Source: Prevotella sp.
GTDB lineage: Bacteria > Bacteroidota > Bacteroidia > Bacteroidales > Bacteroidaceae
Assembly (NCBI GenBank): GCA_022771265.1
Contig: JALFCG010000136.1
Span: 1-64,000 of the forward strand
Reading direction: 5' to 3'
Length of the DNA stretch: 64,000 nt
Position 1 is the stretch's first letter; each line of letters starts with the position of its first letter. A program made the translations under genes and the position numbers. Shown piece by piece: positions 1 to 8,072 of this stretch. Under the pieces are notes generated by a model. The model was not told the DNA's origin. It worked only from the letters and a program-made list of their open reading frames with translations, and ran no database searches.

Positions 1-1815
1 GTTTGCCTTCAGTGTGCCTCCGGCTGCCAGAGGAGTGACATAAGCGGTAGTTGAACCTGCTTCGTAGCTGATGCCGAACACGATGTCGTTGAAGTCATAG
101 TCGTCGGTGCTGCCCAAGTCTTCGCAAGCGATAATCCACTGGTAAGGATTTGGTGTCGGGTCAGGCCCGTCGGAAGGTGTGTTGCCTTCTCCGGTACATC
201 CGTCGGGGTCGGCAGGAATAGTGATGTTTGCTTCACCCACCTTGGTCACTCCGAGTATGTTGCCCTTCTGTGCTGCGTTGGCAATGGCTATAGGGAAGTT
301 GTATTTCTCCTCGTCGGTAGTGCCGTATTCGTCGGTCTCAAACCAGATGTTGCCCTGGATGGCGAAACCTCCGTCGCCCACGTTGACATATTTCACCTTC
401 TTGCTTGACACAAGTGCCGAGCCGTCGGCAGCGCCCACATACTTCAGCGTGGTGAGGTTCATGCTTATTTCGTCGCATCTAAGGATGGAGTTCTTCCTTA
501 ACGTGGCACCGCCCTGGAAACTTATCGACTTACATCTGATTTCAGAGTTCTCGCCAAGGTTAAGCCAGTTGACCTTAAACTCGTTCTTTACCACGAGGTT
601 GCAGAAGTTGTTGAACGTGCCCTGGTTGCCGTTGCCTGTCACGTTGTTCACGGTGACATGGCCAAAGTTGGTGATATAAGCTCCGTCGGTAGAGTTGGCG
701 AAGTAAATCTCGTCAGCTGTGATGACACCGTTTGTGGCATTGTAGATAGGTGCGAAGTTGGTGCTGATCTTCTTTGCGGTGATTGTTCCGTCGTTGTAAA
801 TCAGCTCGCCGGTGGTGTAGTCGATGTTCTCGGCGTTCGACTGGACGGTTCCTCCTGCTTGTACGATAATTCTTGTGTTCGACTTAAGCGTAGGAGTTTG
901 GTCAAACACTACCTTTCCCCCGTTAGCCACAATGATGTCAATGCCCAAGATGTCGGCGTTGCCGCTGAACCTCAGCACTCCGCCTTCTCCCACGATGAGC
1001 TTAACCCTTCTGCCGGAGTTGACGAATGAATCATTGCCGGTAGTGCTGCTTTTGTCTCTGTCCCAAATATTGGAGAGGTTCAATGACGACTGCCCCACGG
1101 TCAGCTCACCTGTAAGTATTGCGGAGTAGGTCTCTGACTTAATGCCGATGCCTCCTATATTGTCGTTGTTTGAAAGGTTAGCTTCGCCTTCAATCCAATA
1201 CATGTTTGGCACTTTCCCGCTATTTATATTATAAGCGGTGCTGATGAAGCTGTTGATTTGCTCTTTGGTGTAAGGGCGGTCCATAGTCGGTATGTCGCCT
1301 TCAATAAGGCTTCTCGTCTTGGCGAGGTTGGCTGTAGTGTTCAGGCCGAACGATGCGGTCACGCCGTTTGCCGTGACGTTGGCGAGCTTCACGAGGCGGC
1401 GGTTGTGGCTGTCGCGTCTGACTGCATAAAGCGTCTCTACTACTTTTGGCAACACGACGCTGAACGAGGCAGAAGCCTTGCCGTTGGCATCGGTGGTCAC
1501 CTTCTTGCTTCCCCAAAGCACTGCCTTAGGGTTGACGATGGGGTTGTCGGAATAAAGTTCCAGCACATAGTCGGAAAGAGCGTCCTCCGTGATGTCCATA
1601 CTTACCTTTGTCTGTGTGGTAGAAACCATGTTCCAGTTCTGAGTTGGGTCGATGGAACCGAACTTTTCTTTCCAGCTTTTTTCGTATTTAGCCTTCTGCT
1701 CGTTGAAATAGGCTTCATCGTTGAACACGTTTTCACCTTGTGAACAGGAGCTGAACGCTGCAACGGCAGCTACTGTTGCTGCGATTACATGTAGTTTGTT
1801 GGCATTATAATACAT
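1..1815 (-). CDS. LruC-domain outer-surface lipoprotein, C-terminus beyond window
   Basis: Open on the minus strand from an ATG at 1815 to the window edge (605 codons, no stop seen), so the C-terminus is missing. The N-terminus is a lipoprotein signal ending FSSC with Cys at residue 24. Around residues 53-62 lies GSIDPTQNWN, a motif common at the start of Bacteroidales LruC-domain (DUF4842) proteins. Near the cut end (574-580) is DFNDIVF, the hallmark acidic motif of the LruC domain, thought to bind calcium. The middle is rich in short Asn/Gly/Val strands, consistent with a beta-rich exported domain. The exact function is unknown; a surface adhesin or glycan-associated protein is my inference. 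It appears monocistronic within the window, with a promoter at 1882-1889. Confidence 0.8.
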   Translation of the reverse strand, partial: MYYNANKLHVIAATVAAVAAFSSCSQGENVFNDEAYFNEQKAKYEKSWKEKFGSIDPTQNWNMVSTTQTKVSMDITEDALSDYVLELYSDNPIVNPKAVLWGSKKVTTDANGKASASFSVVLPKVVETLYAVRRDSHNRRLVKLANVTANGVTASFGLNTTANLAKTRSLIEGDIPTMDRPYTKEQINSFISTAYNINSGKVPNMYWIEGEANLSNNDNIGGIGIKSETYSAILTGELTVGQSSLNLSNIWDRDKSSTTGNDSFVNSGRRVKLIVGEGGVLRFSGNADILGIDIIVANGGKVVFDQTPTLKSNTRIIVQAGGTVQSNAENIDYTTGELIYNDGTITAKKISTNFAPIYNATNGVITADEIYFANSTDGAYITNFGHVTVNNVTGNGNQGTFNNFCNLVVKNEFKVNWLNLGENSEIRCKSISFQGGATLRKNSILRCDEISMNLTTLKYVGAADGSALVSSKKVKYVNVGDGGFAIQGNIWFETDEYGTTDEEKYNFPIAIANAAQKGNILGVTKVGEANITIPADPDGCTGEGNTPSDGPDPTPNPYQWIIACEDLGSTDDYDFNDIVFGISYEAGSTTAYVTPLAAGGTLKAN

Positions 1816-1881
1816 GAATGACTGTTTTTTTAGTTGTTAATTTGATTACTATTATAATAATTTCAATTCATTTTTCGGCTA

Positions 1882-1889
1882 CAAAGATA
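1882..1889 (-). promoter_or_regulatory. Promoter -7 element for the LruC lipoprotein
   Basis: On the minus strand this reads TATCTTTG, a full match to the Bacteroidetes -7 consensus TAnnTTTG, 67 nt upstream of the ATG at 1815. No convincing TTTG lies at the expected -33 position. Confidence 0.6.
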
Positions 1890-1927
1890 ATGTTATTTTA
1901 TAATAGGATAATATGGATTAACATAAA

Positions 1928-2071
1928 TTAACCGTAAAACTTACTCAAAACTAAAATCGCAGCCCTTGCCCTCAGGGGTTGAGTTGGGCGGATAGATTCT
2001 ATTAATGATGCTTTATTCTTCGATTTGTCGAACGACACGTTGCGCTCGACAGCTTTCACTTTGATACTCAT
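1928..2071 (-). pseudogene. Truncated HU-related DNA-binding protein remnant
   Basis: A 47-codon minus-strand frame starts MSIKVKAVERNVSFDKSK and then runs into unrelated sequence before a TAA at 1930-1928. From memory, this opening matches the N-terminus of the HU-related proteins (HU-HIG type) that in Bacteroidales often precede a smalltalk protein and an amidase gene. The rest of the HU fold is missing, so I read it as a 5' remnant. A promoter-like TAACTTTG lies upstream at 2126-2133. The second repeat copy keeps the same first residues (MSIKLKA) running into the smalltalk gene. It could still be translated as a small peptide; assignment to the HU family rests on about 18 residues. Confidence 0.45.
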
Positions 2072-2125
2072 AGTCGTAAAAAGGTTAATTAGATGAAACA
2101 ATCAGTAGTAATAATTCTCACGCTG

Positions 2126-2133
2126 CAAAGTTA
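2126..2133 (-). promoter_or_regulatory. Promoter -7 element before the HU remnant
   Basis: The minus strand reads TAACTTTG, a match to TAnnTTTG, 55 nt upstream of the remnant ATG at 2071. The identical element sits at 26766-26773 before the smalltalk gene, inside the conserved part of the repeat, which supports a real promoter. Confidence 0.55.
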
Positions 2134-2424
2134 CTGCTTTTTCCTCGTTTCTGCAATAGTTGTCCGCGATAGTGAGCAAGGCTGTCCGGGATTTTGGATG
2201 GGCAAGCTAAAATGGGGGCAGTACATATCCCTTGAACGGGTATTGCGCAAAATAAAAACACGTGAGGTAACCGAGGTAACCGCGGTAACCGGTGGCTGTG
2301 GTTTTGCTGCATCGGGAGGAAAAAATTTTTGCATCGCGAGGGGTTGGTTTTTGTATGGGTTACCCGGTTACCCCGGTTACCGCGGTTACCCCACGTGTTT
2401 TTGTTTTCGTAGTGTCGGATATAT

Positions 2425-2474
2425 ATAGTAGGTTAATAATAATAATATATATATTATTATTATTAACCTACTAT
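2425..2474. repeat. 50-nt perfect AT-rich palindrome
   Basis: The left arm starts ATAGTAGGTTAAT and the right arm ends ATTAACCTACTAT; both 25-nt halves are exact reverse complements with no loop. It is the counterpart of the 38-nt palindrome at 27030-27067, which differs by paired changes in both arms. It could extrude as a cruciform or form an RNA hairpin if transcribed. Confidence 0.9.
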
Positions 2475-2671
2475 TCCCCTATACAGAAACATAGCGGGTA
2501 ACCGAGGTAACCGGGGTAACCGAGGTAACTCCCCTCAGAGGCATAACTTACGACCATCGCCCTTCATAACTTATCACCGGTCCGAAGCATAGGTATTGCC
2601 CCGAAAGTTGAGTTCCGTTATGTTTAATCTTTTTTTGTCGGACAAAATGATGTTATATCAATTTTTTTTTG

Positions 2672-2679
2672 TACCTTTG
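2672..2679 (+). promoter_or_regulatory. Promoter -7 element for GH35 gene
   Basis: TACCTTTG matches TAnnTTTG exactly and lies 39 nt before the chosen ATG at 2719. It lies downstream of the longer non-ATG start (TTG at 2596), which argues for the ATG at 2719. A T-tract precedes it; no clear TTTG at -33. Confidence 0.65.
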
Positions 2680-2718
2680 CACAGTGAAAGAAACATTACT
2701 CATCAAAAACAACTTATT

Positions 2719-5058
2719 ATGAACAAATTCTTAAAGACTCTTTGCCTTGCCGCACTTATGGCAACAGCAACCACCACGGCACAAGCAGCCGAGGCGCAAC
2801 ACACGTTCGAGGTGGGCAAAGGCAGTTTCATGCTCGACGGCAAACCTTTTGTGGTCAAGGCTGCCGAGGTGCATTATCCGCGTATTCCACGTCCATATTG
2901 GGAGCATCGTATCAAGATGTGCAAGGCCTTGGGTATGAACACACTCTGCCTTTACGTGTTCTGGAACATCCATGAACAGCGCGAGGGAGAGTACGACTTC
3001 ACGGGGCAGAACGACGTGGCGGAGTTCTGCCGACTGGCACAGAAAAACGACATGTTCGTCATTGTGCGTCCCGGTCCTTATGTGTGTGCAGAATGGGAGA
3101 TGGGCGGTCTGCCTTGGTGGCTGCTGAAGAAGAAAGACATCAAGTTGCGCGAGCGCGACCCGTACTTCATGGAGCGTGTGCGCCTTTTTGAGAAAGAGGT
3201 GGGAAAACAACTTTCTTCGCTCACAGTGGAGAATGGAGGCCCGATAATAATGGTGCAGGTGGAAAACGAATACGGGTCATACGGCATCGACAAGCCCTAC
3301 GTTTCCGAAATCCGTGACATCGTCAAGCAGTCTGGTTTCGACAAGGTGGCGCTGTTCCAGTGCGACTGGTCAAGCAACTTCACCAACAACGGTCTCGACG
3401 ACCTCACGTGGACCATGAACTTCGGTACGGGAGCCAACATCGACCAGCAGTTCCGCCGGCTTGGTGAGCTGCGTCCCGATGCACCAAAGATGTGCTCCGA
3501 GTTTTGGAGCGGATGGTTTGACAAGTGGGGAGCACGCCATGAGACGCGCCCTGCCGACGACATGGTGGCAGGCATCGACGAGATGCTTTCCAAGGGCATC
3601 AGCTTCTCTCTCTACATGACCCACGGCGGAACGTCGTTCGGCCACTGGGCAGGAGCCAACAGTCCCGGTTTCGCACCCGACGTGACGAGCTACGACTACG
3701 ACGCGCCAATCAACGAGTGGGGGTTGCCCACCGAGAAATACTGGATACTGCGCCAGACGATGGAGAAATATAACGGCGGCAAGAAGATGCCTTCAGTGCC
3801 CAAAGCACCAATGGGCATCGTTGCCATACCACAGATAGAGCTTACCGAATACGCCCCTCTCTATGCCGGCATCAGCAAGACCACGGAGAGCCGTGAGGTG
3901 AAGACAATGGAGGAGCTCGACATGGGTTGGGGCTCGATGGTCTATCAGACGACGCTGCCCGCCGTGACTGCGAACACCGTCCTGAACATCAACGACGCGC
4001 ACGACTTCGCACAGGTGTATGTTGACGGAAAGTATATTGGCAAGATTGACCGCGTCAAGAACGAGAAAAGCCTGCTATTGCCCGCCGCCCCGAAGGGAGC
4101 CAAGCTGACCGTTGTGATTGAGGCAATGGGAAGAATCAATTTCGGACGTGCCATAAAGGACTTCAAGGGTATCACGAAAAGTGTCACTTTGACATCGGAA
4201 GTTGAAGGACACGAGCAGACCGTCAACCTGAAGAACTGGACCATCGCCACACTGCCCGACGACTATGCGACGGCAGAAAAGGCATTCCTCTCTCCTCACT
4301 CCTCCCAGCTCGCTTCCCTTTCCTCTAAATCAGGCTACTATCGTGGCTCGTTCAACCTTAAGAAGGTTGGCGACACCTTTATTAATATGGAGGCGTTCGG
4401 CAAGGGACAGGTGTATGTGAACGGTCATGCCATAGGCCGCTTCTGGAATATCGGTCCCCAGCAGACACTCTACGTGCCGGGATGCTGGCTGAAGAAGGGA
4501 AAGAACGAGGTGGTGGTGCTTGACGTGGTTGGGCCAAAGGGCAAGCCGACGCTGTTCGGACAGACGAAGCCTGAGCTTGACAAGCTGAACCTTGAGAAGA
4601 GCAACAAGCACAACAATCCGGGCGACCGCCCTGACCTCAACTCTGCGACACCGGTGGCAAAGGGCGAGTTTGCAGGAGGCAACGGATGGCAGACTGTGAA
4701 GTTCGGCAAAGAGGCACGTGGCCGTTTCCTTGCCATTGAATGTCTATCCACCCATGCCAATGACCAGGTTGCCATTGCCGAGCTTTACTTGCATGGAGCC
4801 GACGGCAAAAGGCTGATCCGTGAGCCATGGAGAGTGAAATATGCCAATAGCGAGAACGAGATAGGCAATCACACTGGCGACAAGGTGTTTGACCTTCAGG
4901 AGTCAACCTTCTGGCAGACCCAGCGCGGTAGCGACTTCCCTCACCTGATAGTCATCGACCTTGGTTCAGAACAGGCAGTGACCGCCCTCGAATATCTCCC
5001 GCGTGCCGAGCAGGGTGCTCCGGGCAACGTGAAGGGCTACAAGGTGTTTATATATTAA
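2719..5058 (+). CDS. GH35 beta-galactosidase, exported
   Basis: A 779-residue glycoside hydrolase family 35 enzyme that removes terminal beta-galactose from glycans, probably in the periplasm or at the cell surface. The signal peptide covers about residues 1-24 (ending AQAAEA). The catalytic barrel contains VENEYG with the likely acid/base Glu184 and SEFWSGWFDKWG with the likely nucleophile Glu261. The C-terminal half carries beta-sandwich segments, and the last 130 residues look like a discoidin-type carbohydrate-binding domain. I chose ATG 2719 because the signal peptide and the -7 element fit it; an upstream TTG would precede the promoter. It is a stand-alone gene, not next to a SusC/D pair, and its last 11 bp overlap the convergent M20 gene. 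The natural substrate cannot be read from the sequence. Confidence 0.92.
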   Translation: MNKFLKTLCLAALMATATTTAQAAEAQHTFEVGKGSFMLDGKPFVVKAAEVHYPRIPRPYWEHRIKMCKALGMNTLCLYVFWNIHEQREGEYDFTGQNDVAEFCRLAQKNDMFVIVRPGPYVCAEWEMGGLPWWLLKKKDIKLRERDPYFMERVRLFEKEVGKQLSSLTVENGGPIIMVQVENEYGSYGIDKPYVSEIRDIVKQSGFDKVALFQCDWSSNFTNNGLDDLTWTMNFGTGANIDQQFRRLGELRPDAPKMCSEFWSGWFDKWGARHETRPADDMVAGIDEMLSKGISFSLYMTHGGTSFGHWAGANSPGFAPDVTSYDYDAPINEWGLPTEKYWILRQTMEKYNGGKKMPSVPKAPMGIVAIPQIELTEYAPLYAGISKTTESREVKTMEELDMGWGSMVYQTTLPAVTANTVLNINDAHDFAQVYVDGKYIGKIDRVKNEKSLLLPAAPKGAKLTVVIEAMGRINFGRAIKDFKGITKSVTLTSEVEGHEQTVNLKNWTIATLPDDYATAEKAFLSPHSSQLASLSSKSGYYRGSFNLKKVGDTFINMEAFGKGQVYVNGHAIGRFWNIGPQQTLYVPGCWLKKGKNEVVVLDVVGPKGKPTLFGQTKPELDKLNLEKSNKHNNPGDRPDLNSATPVAKGEFAGGNGWQTVKFGKEARGRFLAIECLSTHANDQVAIAELYLHGADGKRLIREPWRVKYANSENEIGNHTGDKVFDLQESTFWQTQRGSDFPHLIVIDLGSEQAVTALEYLPRAEQGAPGNVKGYKVFIY

Positions 5059-6112
5059 CAAGCAGAAGGTCAAGATAAGTGCGTAGCGCTTTTTCCAGCT
5101 CGCTGCGGCAGATGAACTCATTAGCAGTGTGAGACCGTGACGATTCTCCAGGGCCGAGCTTCATTGACGGCCATGGCATTAGCGCCTGGTCGCTGAGCGT
5201 CGGCGAACCAAAAGGAGTCATGCCCATCTCGACGCAACGTCTCACAAGAGGATGGTCAAAGGGTATGGCAGACGACGAGAGGCGTGTGGAACGAGCCTTG
5301 AGCTCGCTTTTCAGGTGCTTTTGCAGATAGGCATACACGTAGGAGTTTTTGTAGAACTCATTGGTCCTGACGTCGATGGTGAAGGTGCAAGTGTCGGGTA
5401 TGACATTGTGTTGCGTCCCGGCATTGAGTATCGTCACGGTCATCTTCGTCTCGCCCAGCAGCTGGCTTTTTCTTCTAAAACGATGATTCCTTATCCATTC
5501 AATGTCTTCAAGGGCGACGTAGATGGCGTTGACGCCTTCGTTTCGTGCTGCGTGTCCAGCCTTTCCCTTCGCCTTCCCGTCGATGACCATAAGTCCCTTT
5601 TCGGCTATTGCAGGCTGCAGGCCTGTAGGCTCCCCGACTATTGCCACGTCAATGTGTGGCAACAAGGGCAACGCCTTGCTGAATCCGTTCTTTCCCGACA
5701 CCTCCTCTTCGGCTGAAGCCATGTATATAAGGTTATAAGGAACGTCCTTATCCTTAAGCACACGGTAAGCCTGGAGAAGCATGACAAGTCCTCCGCCGCA
5801 GTCGTTGCTTCCAAGACCATAGAGGCGGTCGCCTTCCATGGTTGGTGAGAACGGGTCGCGAGTCCATGATTTCGAAGGCTTTACGGTGTCGATGTGCGCG
5901 TTGAGCAGCAGCGTGGGCTTGTTGTCGTCAATCACGTCAGGCAGAGTCCAGATGTTGTTAGCCTCCCGGCATGTCCTTAGCCCCTTGTCGTTCATGAAGC
6001 GTTCGAGACAGTCAGCAGCCTCAGTTTCCTCCCTGCTTACCGAGGGAATTGCGATAAGATGTTTCAGAAGCTCGATGGCTTCGTCGGTCAATTTTGTTAT
6101 TTCATAGTCCAT
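5048..6112 (-). CDS. M20 family metallohydrolase (ArgE/DapE type)
   Basis: A 354-residue cytosolic zinc amidohydrolase without signal peptide. The M20 metal-site motifs are all present: NAHIDTV (His, Asp), GSNDCGGG (bridging Asp), ASAEEEVSG (catalytic Glu pair) and GEPTG. The family removes acyl groups from ornithine, citrulline, succinyl-diaminopimelate or similar amino acids. In Bacteroidetes a relative acts as the deacylase of the arginine pathway, which in this phylum is reported to use N-succinyl intermediates. argB lies in the same window at 42824, but the two are far apart, so the arginine role is only an inference. The gene is convergent with the GH35 gene (11-bp overlap) and has its own promoter at 6155-6162. 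Confidence 0.85.
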   Translation of the reverse strand: MDYEITKLTDEAIELLKHLIAIPSVSREETEAADCLERFMNDKGLRTCREANNIWTLPDVIDDNKPTLLLNAHIDTVKPSKSWTRDPFSPTMEGDRLYGLGSNDCGGGLVMLLQAYRVLKDKDVPYNLIYMASAEEEVSGKNGFSKALPLLPHIDVAIVGEPTGLQPAIAEKGLMVIDGKAKGKAGHAARNEGVNAIYVALEDIEWIRNHRFRRKSQLLGETKMTVTILNAGTQHNVIPDTCTFTIDVRTNEFYKNSYVYAYLQKHLKSELKARSTRLSSSAIPFDHPLVRRCVEMGMTPFGSPTLSDQALMPWPSMKLGPGESSRSHTANEFICRSELEKALRTYLDLLLVNI

Positions 6113-6154
6113 GTCGCGAGTCTTTTTTTAATTCGTTTATATGTTTTGTCGGTG

Positions 6155-6162
6155 CAAAAGTA
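6155..6162 (-). promoter_or_regulatory. Promoter -7 element for M20 gene
   Basis: TACTTTTG on the minus strand, 42 nt upstream of the ATG at 6112. It stands back to back with the promoter of the acyl-CoA ligase gene at 6203-6233. Confidence 0.6.
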
Positions 6163-6202
6163 GGAAAAATAGTGGAGAAACCGTAATTTTTCGGCTATTT
6201 TC

Positions 6203-6233
6203 TTTGTGTTTTAGCATATTTAATGTACTTTTG
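6203..6233 (+). promoter_or_regulatory. Promoter of acyl-CoA ligase-prfB operon
   Basis: TTTG at 6203-6206, a 19-nt spacer, then TACTTTTG at 6226-6233: a complete Bacteroidetes housekeeping promoter. The ATG at 6257 follows after a short leader. Confidence 0.75.
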
Positions 6234-6256
6234 CAAAGAATATAAACAAGAATGTC

Positions 6257-8065
6257 ATGCAGACAAACAGTCATCTTTCGGTTTTGGTTCACGACCAAGC
6301 CAAAAATTATGGCGACCGCGAGGCAATGATTTATCAGGACTTCGGTTGCGAGCAGTGGAAGAGCTACTCATGGAATGATTTTTCCCGAAATGTAGGCATT
6401 GTGTCCAATGCGATGCTGAATCTCGGGGTGAAGACGCAGGAAAACATTGGCGTGTTTTCACAGAACTGTCCCCAATATCTCTTTTGCGACTATGGGGCAT
6501 GGGGAATACGCGCTGTCACCGTGCCTTTCTATGCCACAAGCAGCGAGCAACAGATTCAGTTCATCATTAACGACGCGAAGATACGTTTTCTTTTTGTAGG
6601 TCAAAAGGAGCAATATGAAAAGGCTCACAGGGTGTTGGCCCTCTGTCCGACACTTGAGCGCATTATCGTGTTTGACAAGCGTGTCACTCTGAATCCCCTG
6701 GACCCTAACGCCATCTATTTCGACGATTTCCTGAAGCTGGGCGAAGGAATGCCGCGTCAGACGGAGATTGACCAGCTATGGAAGGAGGCTACATTCGACG
6801 ACCTCGCCAATATCCTTTATACCAGTGGCACGACCGGTGAGAGCAAGGGCGTTATGCTGACCCAAGGCCAATATCATGCTGCGCTTGAAGCCAACGGGAA
6901 GTGCGTGAACATACATGACGACGACCGCGTGCTTAACTTCCTGCCTTTTGCCCACATCTTTGAGAAGGCATGGGCAGTGCTCGCCGTTACGGTAGGCGCC
7001 ACGCTGATTGTCAACAACAACCCGAAACGCGTCCAGCAGTCGATGAGGGAGACCAATCCCACTTGCATGTCGTCGGTGCCACGTTTCTGGGAGAAGGTGT
7101 ATGCCGGCGTGAATGAGAAAATAGAAAAGGCTGGCTCACTGCAGCAGCGCATCTTCAACAATGCGTTGGCGGTGGGACGAAAGTACAACATCGAATATCT
7201 TAGCCGCGGCAAAAGGCCACCATTGTCACTGCGGCTGAAATATGATGTCATTAACAAGGTGCTGTTCGGCAAGATAAGAAAGGAGTTAGGACTTGTAAAG
7301 CCCAACATCTTCCCCACCGCAGGTGCTGCAATATCTCCTTATATAGAAGAATTTGTCCATTCCATCGGTATCAACATGATTGCCGGATATGGTCTCACGG
7401 AAAGTCTTGCAACCGTGTCGTGCAACCATTTGGGCAAGCCTTATTCCGTGGGGTCGGTAGGCTACGTGATTGAAGGACTTGAAGTGAAGATCAGCGAGGA
7501 AGGCGAAGTGCTGCTGAAAGGTCCCACGATATTCAAGGGATATTACAACCGTGAGGACATTACCGCCCCTTCATTCACCGACGACGGCTTCTTCAAGACC
7601 GGTGATGCCGGTTATATAAAGAACGGCGAGCTTTTCCTTACCGAGAGAATAAAGGACTTGTTCAAGACATCCAATGGAAAGTACATAGCTCCGCAGATGA
7701 TTGAAACGCGCCTGATGGTGGACAAGTTCATTGACCAGATAGCGGTCATTGCCGACGAAAGGAAATTCGTTTCGGCATTGATAGTGCCTGAATACAGGCT
7801 TCTTGAGGAATATGCAAGGAATAACGGCATCAGCTACCAGTCGATGGAGGAACTGTGTCGCAACCCGGAAGTCAACGCCATGCTCAAGGAGCGCATCGAC
7901 ACGCTTCAGCAGCAACTCGCCTATTACGAGCAAGTAAAACGATTCACATTGCTGCCCGAACCGTTCTCTATGGACAAGGGTGAGCTTACAAATACGCTGA
8001 AGCTGAAACGACGTGTCGTCAACGAGCATTTCAAGGCGCAGATAGACAAAATGTACGAAGAATAA
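6257..8065 (+). CDS. Long-chain acyl-CoA ligase (AMP-forming)
   Basis: A 602-residue ANL-superfamily enzyme that activates fatty acids to acyl-CoA through an acyl-adenylate. Motifs include the P-loop-like YTSGTTGESKG near residue 190, GYGLTES in the adenylate-binding core and FKTGDAGY at the hinge before the small C-terminal domain. Length and spacing fit FadD/FACS proteins of the Bacteroidetes (about 600 residues), often called long-chain fatty-acid-CoA ligase. There is no signal peptide; a cytosolic or membrane-peripheral location is expected. prfB follows after 7 nt, so the two are probably co-transcribed from the promoter at 6203-6233. An out-of-frame ATG lies at 6252, but only the 6257 start gives the family N-terminus. 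Chain-length preference is unknown. Confidence 0.9.
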   Translation: MQTNSHLSVLVHDQAKNYGDREAMIYQDFGCEQWKSYSWNDFSRNVGIVSNAMLNLGVKTQENIGVFSQNCPQYLFCDYGAWGIRAVTVPFYATSSEQQIQFIINDAKIRFLFVGQKEQYEKAHRVLALCPTLERIIVFDKRVTLNPLDPNAIYFDDFLKLGEGMPRQTEIDQLWKEATFDDLANILYTSGTTGESKGVMLTQGQYHAALEANGKCVNIHDDDRVLNFLPFAHIFEKAWAVLAVTVGATLIVNNNPKRVQQSMRETNPTCMSSVPRFWEKVYAGVNEKIEKAGSLQQRIFNNALAVGRKYNIEYLSRGKRPPLSLRLKYDVINKVLFGKIRKELGLVKPNIFPTAGAAISPYIEEFVHSIGINMIAGYGLTESLATVSCNHLGKPYSVGSVGYVIEGLEVKISEEGEVLLKGPTIFKGYYNREDITAPSFTDDGFFKTGDAGYIKNGELFLTERIKDLFKTSNGKYIAPQMIETRLMVDKFIDQIAVIADERKFVSALIVPEYRLLEEYARNNGISYQSMEELCRNPEVNAMLKERIDTLQQQLAYYEQVKRFTLLPEPFSMDKGELTNTLKLKRRVVNEHFKAQIDKMYEE

Positions 8066-8072
8066 ATTAATT

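Larger units (their letters stand above)
2059..2600. repeat. Palindromic GGTAACC-array repeat element, copy 1
   Basis: This noncoding element fills most of the gap between the lipoprotein and beta-galactosidase genes. In order it contains: a segment (2059-2205) nearly identical to 26699-26839; a block of GGTAACC units at 9-nt period (2265-2292); a spacer; an inverted block (2357-2392); a 50-nt perfect AT palindrome (2425-2474); another GGTAACC block (2494-2529); and an end module (2534-2600) that recurs inverted at 58690-58758 with about 59 of 67 positions equal. The first two blocks are flanked by ACACGTG/CACGTGT and could form a stem of over 30 bp. The element is not coding: short frames across it merely translate the repeats. 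Its role is unknown. Confidence 0.85.

Noticed and set aside
2093..2428. Frame of 111 codons across repeat copy 1, and similar frames across copy 2
   Set aside because: They translate the GGTAACC arrays into Val-Thr-Ala type repeats in whichever frame is open; start and end differ between copies, so selection is for DNA or RNA, not protein.
2265..2529. CRISPR-like array of short repeats
   Set aside because: Repeats are 7 nt at 9-nt period with no spacers, and no cas genes are present.
2596..2718. Upstream extension of the GH35 gene to a TTG at 2596
   Set aside because: It would place the start before the -7 element at 2672-2679 and in front of a good signal peptide that begins at 2719.
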